DNA of 64,000 nucleotides from assembly GCF_007858365.1 (NCBI RefSeq), contig NZ_VFIO01000001.1, forward strand, positions 1,054,001 through 1,118,000, in the 5' to 3' direction. Of the stretch, positions 29,245-36,800 are shown one piece after another. Position 1 is the first letter of the stretch; each line of letters begins with the position of its first letter. Source of the stretch: Pseudomonas saxonica. GTDB taxonomy: Bacteria; Pseudomonadota; Gammaproteobacteria; Pseudomonadales; Pseudomonadaceae. Both the position numbers and the translations under genes were made by a program. The notes under the pieces were generated by a model. It was not told the origin of the DNA. It ran no database searches and worked only from the letters and a program-made list of their open reading frames with translations.

Positions 29245-30327
29245 ATGACCGCACATCAATCGCTCGATGAACCGACCCAGCTGCGGCCATCACGCAGACC
29301 CGTTAAAAAAATGCTTTTGAGAGGGTTGGGATTGGCCGCACTGGTCGGTGCAGCGGTTTGGGGGGCGCACTGGTGGAGCGTGGGGCGGTTTATTGAAAGC
29401 ACCAACGACGCCTATTTGCAGGCCGACAGTCTGAGCGTTTCAGCGAAAGTCTCGGGCACGGTCAGTGAGGTGTACGTCACTGATAACCAGACCGTCAGTG
29501 CCGGTCAGCCGTTGGTGCGCCTCGATGTACGGCCTTACCAGGCTGCGCGGGAAAAATCCGAAGCGGCCATTCGTGCCGCGCAAGCTGACATTGCCCGGGG
29601 CGAGGCTGAACTGGAGCAGCAAAGCGCTTCGATTGCCCAAGTGCAGGCGCAACTCGACGGTGAAAGTGCCAACGAGCAATACGCCGCCGCACAGGTCAAA
29701 CGCTACGCGCCACTGGCCCAAAGTGGTGCCGAGACACAAGAGCGCATGGCCGAGCTGCGTAATGCCCTGCGTCAGGCCAGTGCTCAACGGGCGGCTCAGG
29801 CCGCCGCCTTGACCGTTGCCCAACGCCAGTTACACACTCAGCGCGCCGCCATCGAACAGGCCCGCGCGCAATTAGCCAGTGCGCAGGCCAGCACCCGCCA
29901 AAGCACGCTCGATGAGCAAGATACCGTGGTTTACAGCACGCTGGCCGGACGGGTGGGCAGCCGTTCGGTGCGGGTGGGCCAATACCTGCAACCCGGTACT
30001 CGGCTGATGACCATCGTACCGACCAATGATGTGTACCTCACCGCCAATTTCAAGGAAACCCAGATCGAGCGTATGCACCCAGGCCAGACGGTTGCGGTGC
30101 ACATTGATGCTTGGCCGGGGGTTGAGTTCAAGGGCGTGATCGAGAGCCTGTCACCTGGCACCGGCTCGCAATTTGCCTTGCTGCCGTCCAACAACGCTAC
30201 CGGCAACTTCACCAAAATCGTCCAGCGAGTACCGGTGCGTATTCGCCTCCAGCCTTCACCCGACGCCAGCATCGAATGGATGCCGGGATTGTCAGCCACG
30301 GCCGACGTCGATACCCGTCGTGGCTAA
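29245..30327 (+). CDS. HlyD/EmrA-type membrane-fusion protein
   Basis: 360 residues from ATG 29245 (MTAHQSLDEPTQL). A short cytoplasmic end and one membrane segment (about 25-45, LGLAALVGAAVWGAHWW) precede the lipoyl/barrel-sandwich halves (STNDAYLQADSLSVSAKVSGTV and TVVYSTLAGRVG). Between them is a long Gln/Ala-rich helical hairpin. It bridges the inner-membrane transporter and outer-membrane channel. Its stop overlaps the start of the MFS gene by 8 nt. Confidence 0.93.
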   Translation: MTAHQSLDEPTQLRPSRRPVKKMLLRGLGLAALVGAAVWGAHWWSVGRFIESTNDAYLQADSLSVSAKVSGTVSEVYVTDNQTVSAGQPLVRLDVRPYQAAREKSEAAIRAAQADIARGEAELEQQSASIAQVQAQLDGESANEQYAAAQVKRYAPLAQSGAETQERMAELRNALRQASAQRAAQAAALTVAQRQLHTQRAAIEQARAQLASAQASTRQSTLDEQDTVVYSTLAGRVGSRSVRVGQYLQPGTRLMTIVPTNDVYLTANFKETQIERMHPGQTVAVHIDAWPGVEFKGVIESLSPGTGSQFALLPSNNATGNFTKIVQRVPVRIRLQPSPDASIEWMPGLSATADVDTRRG

Positions 30328-31909
30328 TGCAGCCGCTGCACCCGCAGCGCTCAATCCCCCTCAGGCAAATGCCAGCACCAGCGACTGGATCGTAGTCTTT
30401 GCAGGTGCGCTGGGGGCATTAATGGCCACCCTGGACATTTCCATCACCAACGCCGCGCTGCCGCAGATTCAGGGCCAGATTGGCGCCTCGGGCACGGAAG
30501 GCACGTGGATTTCGACCGGCTATTTGATGGCCGAAATTGTCATGATCCCGCTGACCGCCTGGCTGACGCGGGTGTTTGGGCTGCGCAATTTTCTAATCGG
30601 CAACGCGATTCTGTTCAGCCTGTTTTCAATCCTCTGCGGCCTCAGCGAAACCTTGCCGCAAATGGTCATCGGTCGACTCGGCCAAGGCTTCGCTGGCGGT
30701 GCCATGATCCCAACGGCGCAAGTGCTGGTAGCCACCCGCTTGCCGCGCCATCAAATGCCCATCGGCATGACGATATTCGGCCTGATCGTGCTGCTTGGCC
30801 CCCTGCTGGGGCCGGTCTTGGGCGGCACCCTGACCGAGAACTTCAGCTGGCGCTGGTGCTTCTTCTTGAATATTCCGGTGTGCGCTCTGCTGCTGGTCAT
30901 GCTGAGTCAGGGCCTGAAAAAAAGCCCGGGCAACTGGCAAGCGTTTATCAAGGCCGACTGGTTGGGGATTATCGGTCTGACCCTGGGCTTGAGTGCCATG
31001 ACCGTGGTGCTGGAAGAAGGCAACCGCGAGCGCTGGTTCGAGTCCTCACACATCATCGCGCTCAGCCTGCTGGCCGTGGCCGGGATTGCCCTGCTGCTGT
31101 TTGCACAGAAACTCACCCAAACGCCGATCGTGCGCCTCAGATTGTTGCTCAACCCACGCTTTGCCAGCGTGATCGCGATTGTCTTTGTGGTCGGCTGCGG
31201 GCTGTATTGTGTGGCCTTTGTGTTGCCGCAGTTTCTCAGCAACATCGCGGGTTTCAACGCTCAACAATCGGGCGCAGTGATGCTGATGTCAGGCCTGCCG
31301 GCCTTCTTGATGATGCCGATTCTGCCGCGCCTGATCGGCCGCGTAGACACCCGCCTTTTGGTAATGGCTGGCCTGGGCTGCCTGGCCAGCAGTTGTTTAC
31401 TGGCCACGGGCCTGACAGCCGACAGTGTGGGCGACAATTTCACCCGCACTCAATTACTGCTGGGGCTGGGCCAGGTGCTGGCGATGATGCCGCTCAATCA
31501 GGCGTCCATGAGCTGTGTGCCGCCCCATGAAGCAGGCGAAGCGGCCGGTATCTACAACATGGCACGCAACCTCGGTGGCTCGGTGGGGCTGGCGTTGCTG
31601 GGCACCTTTATCGAACGGCGCAGCAGTTTTCATGACGACACCTTGCGCGATGCCGTGAACGTGCAATCCGTCGAAGCGCAAAACCACCTTGCAACGGCGA
31701 CCCAAGGCTTTTTCGCTGAACACGGCGACCTCGCCCATGCCCAGCTTCAAGCCTTGGGCCAACTGGCCAGTCAAATTCAAGTGCAGGCGCAAGTGATCAC
31801 CTACAGCGAAACCTTTTACGTACTCGGCATCGCCTTACTGCTGTGCCTGCCTCTGGCCTTCTTTTTGAAAAAACCGCCGGCCGGTACGCCCTTGAGCACA
31901 GGACACTGA
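30320..31909 (+). CDS. DHA2-family MFS multidrug exporter (EmrB-like)
   Basis: 529 residues from GTG 30320. Later ATGs fall inside the first membrane helix, so the overlapping GTG is preferred. Fourteen membrane helices are expected for DHA2; family marks include LMATLDISITNAALPQIQGQ (helix 1) and RLGQGFAGGAMIPTAQVL. It drives proton-coupled export of hydrophobic drugs or signals. Proteins encoded on either side complete a tripartite pump. A long open frame in another phase inside this gene is a shadow. Confidence 0.94.
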   Translation: MANAAAAPAALNPPQANASTSDWIVVFAGALGALMATLDISITNAALPQIQGQIGASGTEGTWISTGYLMAEIVMIPLTAWLTRVFGLRNFLIGNAILFSLFSILCGLSETLPQMVIGRLGQGFAGGAMIPTAQVLVATRLPRHQMPIGMTIFGLIVLLGPLLGPVLGGTLTENFSWRWCFFLNIPVCALLLVMLSQGLKKSPGNWQAFIKADWLGIIGLTLGLSAMTVVLEEGNRERWFESSHIIALSLLAVAGIALLLFAQKLTQTPIVRLRLLLNPRFASVIAIVFVVGCGLYCVAFVLPQFLSNIAGFNAQQSGAVMLMSGLPAFLMMPILPRLIGRVDTRLLVMAGLGCLASSCLLATGLTADSVGDNFTRTQLLLGLGQVLAMMPLNQASMSCVPPHEAGEAAGIYNMARNLGGSVGLALLGTFIERRSSFHDDTLRDAVNVQSVEAQNHLATATQGFFAEHGDLAHAQLQALGQLASQIQVQAQVITYSETFYVLGIALLLCLPLAFFLKKPPAGTPLSTGH

Positions 31910-31911
31910 CC

Positions 31912-33327
31912 ATGATCGCGAGTAAAACCCTCACCCTGCTGTGCCCGCTGTTGCTGGTGGGCTGCACCCTTGGCCCGGACTACCACGCCGCGCCCGACAG
32001 CACGCTGCAAGGCACGGCCTTTCAACGTCAAGTGCCCGGAACTCGGGCCAATACGCCGCACGTGGCCGAGTGGTGGCTAGCCCTGAACGATCCGCTGCTT
32101 AACGAGCTAATCGACAGCAGCCTGCGCAACAGCCCCGATCTGCACGCTGCGGCAGCACGCTTGCGTCAGGCCCGCGCGGGCCTGTCAGAAAAGCGCAGTG
32201 ACCTGCTGCCGAAAAGTTCGGCCACGGCGGCAGCGTTGTACACGGGCTCGGGAGACAAAAACACCGACGCCACGCACCTGTACCTGAGCGGTTTTGACGC
32301 CAGTTGGGAGCTGGATATTTTCGGCGGCGGCCGCCGTGCCGTTGAAGCAGCCAGCGCCGAAGCCGATGCCGTACAGGCCGACCTCGCTGATGCCCATGTG
32401 CAACTGGCCGCTGAAGTCGGCCAAGCGTATGTCGGCTTGCGTGACCAGCAGCAGCGCCTGCATATTGCACGCGAGTCCGAAGCCCTTGAGCGGCAGTTGC
32501 TCGACTTCACCGAACAACGCCTGGCTCAAGGCACGGCCTCGGAACTGGATCGCGAGCGCATTGCCACTCAAGTAGAAACAACCCGGGCCGCCTCCATTGC
32601 ACTGGAACTGGACGTAATCGAATCTCTTGATGAACTGGCCGTGCTCAGCGGCCTGCCACCCGGTGCATTGAACACCCGCTTGCAGCAGCAAACGGCCCTG
32701 CCCGTGCTGCCCGTCACCGTCAACATCGGCGACCCTGCGCATTTGCTGCAACAACGCCCTGACATCCGCGCCGCCGAACGCCGTCTGGCCTCCAGTACCG
32801 CGCAAATCGGCGAACGCAAGGCAGCGGCCTTTCCCAAAGTCAGCCTGTTTGGCTCGCTGAGCTTCAGCGCCAGCGAACCGGGCCATTTGCTGCGCAAAGA
32901 CAACCTCAGTGCGCTGGGCGTGCCGTATCTGCAATGGAACTGGCTGGATTTTGGCCGGGTACAGGCGCAGGTCACCCAGGCCGAAGCCGGGCGCGATGAA
33001 GCCCTGGCCAACTACCGCAGCAGCGTACTCAGCGCATTGCGCGATGCTGACGTGGCGCTGGCTCGCTATGGCAATGAACGTCAACGTCGCAGCACCCTTG
33101 GCCGGGTCGAGAGCAGCGCTGTGCGCGCCTCCCAGCTGACCGATCAACGTTACCGTGCGGGCACCAGCAGTGTGCTGGACTGGCTCGACGCCGAACGCAC
33201 CCGCTACCGTGCCGAACAGGACCGGGTTCACAGCGACGGCCAACTGATCAAGGACTACATAGCTCTGCAAAAGAGTCTTGGGTTAGGGTGGCGCACTCTA
33301 CCCGCTCGGCACTGCTGCGAAACTTGA
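31912..33327 (+). CDS. NodT/OprM-type outer-membrane efflux lipoprotein
   Basis: 471 residues from ATG 31912, two nt after the MFS stop. The lipoprotein signal ends LLLVGC (C18), and mature sequence begins TLGPDY, typical of NodT-family channels. Two OEP repeats (EWWLALNDPLLNELIDSSL... and QRPDIRAAERRLASSTAQIGE) form the trimeric beta-barrel/alpha-tunnel. The C-terminus is slightly extended (RTLPARHCCET). It completes the EmrA-EmrB-channel operon. Confidence 0.94.
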   Translation: MIASKTLTLLCPLLLVGCTLGPDYHAAPDSTLQGTAFQRQVPGTRANTPHVAEWWLALNDPLLNELIDSSLRNSPDLHAAAARLRQARAGLSEKRSDLLPKSSATAAALYTGSGDKNTDATHLYLSGFDASWELDIFGGGRRAVEAASAEADAVQADLADAHVQLAAEVGQAYVGLRDQQQRLHIARESEALERQLLDFTEQRLAQGTASELDRERIATQVETTRAASIALELDVIESLDELAVLSGLPPGALNTRLQQQTALPVLPVTVNIGDPAHLLQQRPDIRAAERRLASSTAQIGERKAAAFPKVSLFGSLSFSASEPGHLLRKDNLSALGVPYLQWNWLDFGRVQAQVTQAEAGRDEALANYRSSVLSALRDADVALARYGNERQRRSTLGRVESSAVRASQLTDQRYRAGTSSVLDWLDAERTRYRAEQDRVHSDGQLIKDYIALQKSLGLGWRTLPARHCCET

Positions 33328-33390
33328 AAAGCCCCACCTATTTAATTACTTAACCTTACAAATAACGCCTATAACTTACACCCCCCTACC

Positions 33391-33424
33391 GGCAAGTATT
33401 AGCCGAAAACCGACAATACTTGCC
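33391..33424. repeat. Inverted repeat downstream of efflux operon
   Basis: Perfect 10-bp arms GGCAAGTATT / AATACTTGCC around a 14-nt spacer, 64 nt after the channel gene. The right arm is followed by AATCTTTAAAC, not a true T-tract. It may act as a weak terminator or as an operator for the next gene. Confidence 0.6.
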
Positions 33425-33559
33425 AATCTTTAAACATATTAAGTGCAGGCCGCGCTGACGCCTCGCCCTTATGCAGAGTGCAACAGCGTCCGCACACATT
33501 ATTTGTTGAACATGGCACCGTCTTTGCTCTTCTGATTAAAACAACAGGAGCATTGCATA

Positions 33560-33853
33560 ATGAAAAACCAACAACACCTGCCGCACTAAAACTCTCCTTC
33601 CACAGGCGCTTATCGCGCTGGCAGAAAACGATCCGCAAAAAGCAGCGATGCTGGCTGAAGCCTATGCTTATAACTCCTTGAATGGCGAGGGCGCTGATCT
33701 GTCTGATTACCCTTTAATACGTTTGCAGTGCCGATTAATACTAATATGCAAAAGGTGCCGGCTGGCACTTCAACCCAATCAGAAAAGCTGACACATATAT
33801 ACCACCCCACCCCAGAACACCTGACTTACTTTGAAGTTATCCCCCACAAGTAA
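33560..33853 (+). pseudogene. Frameshifted small gene upstream of the giant toxin
   Basis: ATG 33560 has a good AGGAG site 9 nt upstream but stops at TAA 33587 after nine codons (MKNQQHLPH). Removing one base near 33587 opens a frame continuing PQALIALAENDPQKAAMLAE. Adding one base near 33717 returns to the original frame and continues FAVPINTNMQKVPAGTSTQS to TAA 33851, 11 nt before the toxin start. The restored product would be about 97 residues. The coherent protein-like sequence across two compensating shifts suggests a recently decayed gene or sequencing errors. No family is recognised. Confidence 0.55.
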
Positions 33854-33863
33854 GTGACATCCC

Positions 33864-36800
33864 ATGAACACCTACAGCAGCCAAAAAATAGCGAGCATGG
33901 ATATCTATGACATTGCTAACAACCTCGGCTATCGCACGACCGACCGCAGTGACTCAGCCGCCTTCAACCTGGCGATGAAAATCATTGCCGGACTGCTCAG
34001 AGAGTGTTCCGCAACTGATCTAACGAAAGAGCTGTGTGCACGTGCGACCTTCTTGAAAGCCTTCTGCACACAACTCAGTGCACGCCGTACAACCGCACTG
34101 GCCATCGGTACTGATCTTGATAAAACAGATCATCAGCATGTAAAGGACCTTGTTTCCAAACTGGCCAATCTGATTTGGAGCCTCGAGTTTCCGTTGCTCA
34201 GTTACCCCCTGCTCCACCCGCATCAGACGTCACGTGCGGCGTTCAGAGCGAACGTTATTGCAACGCTATCCAGTTTTCCGTTGAACCGGGTGATGAGCGA
34301 GTGCACCACTCACTTCATCGCCAATCTGCTCGACTGCCAGCACCTGAGTAACCTGCAACAGGTACTGGCCAACAGACTGATGACTAACAACAGCATCGAG
34401 ATGCTGATGGCCAGGCAGCCGAGCCTGATGGAGTGCATACACGCGGAACTCAAGGCCATTTTTACCGATCTGCCAGATACCCTGTTGCTCGCCAACTTTG
34501 ACTCACTGTGGTTTGTCGACAGGGAAGATCACACTGTGTTTGAGCAAAGCCTGGGGAGCTTGATCCGACAATCGTTAGCGAACGCCCCTCCAGAGCCTGT
34601 GCGTGTTCCTCTTGAAATTCGTTTTTTGACGCAACTGAACCCACCCAATGAAGACTACCTGTCGATTACTGAGCCTCAGTACCAGGCCTTCTGTGAGCGC
34701 ATCAAAAACCTCAACACAACTTACATCGAGCGCTTGAAAGGCTACTGGAGCAGCCCCGCAGATAGCCGTGCCGAGGCACCTACAAAAGAGCAGGACTATG
34801 GCGCCCACCTCAGGCTGCTTCTAGAGACGCAATTGCAACTGTTGTGCGCCGACGGCTACTTTGACCAGGATGATGACAGCGCCATCCGCACCCTGATCTT
34901 TCAGCCCTCTCTTAAAACGCCAAATAAACTGCGGGCTGCGCGACTCGGCATACGCAATGGTGCCTCATTAAACTCGCGGGGCTGTTCATTTGCCGTGGCC
35001 TTCCAGGTCAGGGGGCCAGCTGCAGCAGTACCCCGGACCACCTATGTGCTCACCGCGCACCGGGGCTTTGAGGTGTTCGCCAACGCGAACCAGGCAAGAG
35101 TCGAGCTGAACCAGCAATTGAACAACCGCCAAACGCTACCTGCCTGGGTTGAGTATGTGGGCCTGGAACATAAGGCAGAGACGGCGTTTTTCAATCACCG
35201 TGTGCGTAAAACCATGACCTTGGAACGCTTCAGGGAAAACATCATTCCGGATTTAATCGGTTTTAAGCTCGAACAAAGCTATCAGGACATCAACACCACT
35301 TTTAACCAGTACCGTGCGCTTGAAACCGAACCACAAACCATGAGCCTTAGCACGTGGTTTGACCTGGCAACAGGACGCACAATGGAGCCCACCACGGGCG
35401 ATCTTTTAAATACTCGCGTTAACCGTGTTATCGAACGCTCCCTGCCCGAAGCGATAGCTCAGGCGTTTTTGATTCAGCAAGAGCCGCAGGTGGAATTGCC
35501 CCTGCATAGCCCTCTGCCAATCCGCGACATTGCCCACGTACTGCACCCGTCAGCCGAGCTGCAAACGCTGATCACCGATGATCAATTTAAAACCTTCGCC
35601 AGCCATCTGCTGGCTACGCCCCAAAACCAAACCCTGTTGAGCCGTGTGCTGGAGGGCGTGCTTGATCCGATGGCAGCAAAGGTTCCGATCACCGCCGAAA
35701 TGGGCCTGAAGCTGGTTCATAAATATGCCAGCCACACCACAGCAATACCCGAGATTGATAGCCGCAACCACCGAGTCACCATTGCGGTGCAGCAAGCGCT
35801 GCGAAACAAAACGCTTTTCACCGCCGATCATCACTACCTGACGTCGTGCTTTTTGTTGCTGGGCAGTGCAGCTACAACAGGCACGAACGTTGAGCCCCTG
35901 AGTACAAGCCTTTGGGCATCGGCCCGTGTGTCCGCAGCGTCTTCAACGCTGGACATCCATGCCAATATTTCAGGAGGTGAGCGCACGCCAGATATCAATG
36001 CGCTGACGGTATACCTGAAACTTTCGACGCTGATTCGTGACCCAAGGTTTCCCGAATCCGGGCTGCATCGCGACGCGACCTTCACCACGCTTATGAGCAT
36101 CGTGGTCGATTCACCTGTTTTTCATCAGTTGGAACTGGCCGCTGTCGGTACGTCTTCATGGACAGAGCGAGAGCGCCGGGAGGCAACACCCGACATGACC
36201 AGGGCACTCGCCCTGGCTTGCATTACCGACTACCTGTATCCACCAGAGAACCACACCGAAGGCTATGTCTGCGGTCTTAACTTGAATACTCAGGCAATGG
36301 GCGGTCACTCGATCAGTGAGGTGCGGCGCCAAGTCATGGAGCATCTGCGCAGCACGCTCCAATGCACGAGCGAACCGGCTATGCGTCTGGCTTTCGAATT
36401 GATTGCCGGGCGCTACTGCCCGCAGTTAACGGTGTATGACGTTCCGCAGGATCTGCGCTATGGCTATACCCGAGAGGCCGTTGACTTTCGTCACGCCGTG
36501 GCACTGGCCGAATCAACACTGCCCGGCGCTGCAGTGGCGCTGGGGTATCAGCGTCTGATCGAACTATTGAACGAGACCCTCTGCGAATCGATGAACCACG
36601 ATGAACAACTGGCCATCACCTTATTGCGCCGAGAGCCCGTCCTGCATTTTGCGATGTGCCGCGGGAAAATCCCCTTCACCGACATAGCCGAGGTAAAACC
36701 TGAAGAGGTGATGATCGCCCTGCAATACGCCATCGAGCTTGATGAACAAAAGACCTCGGCCATGACCACACTGGTGCAGCTCCCGCCGGATCGCAAAAAA

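Noticed and set aside
30505..31530. Alternative-phase open frame inside the EmrB-like gene (341 codons)
   Set aside because: Gly/Arg/Pro/Ala-rich composition typical of an out-of-phase shadow; the MFS frame is clearly real.
32185..33270. Antisense open frame over the outer-membrane channel gene
   Set aside because: No domain and no start signal; the plus-strand NodT-type protein explains the region.
33560..33853. Programmed ribosomal frameshifting as explanation for the split small gene
   Set aside because: No slippery heptamer or downstream pseudoknot is apparent at either shift, and two opposite shifts would be needed.
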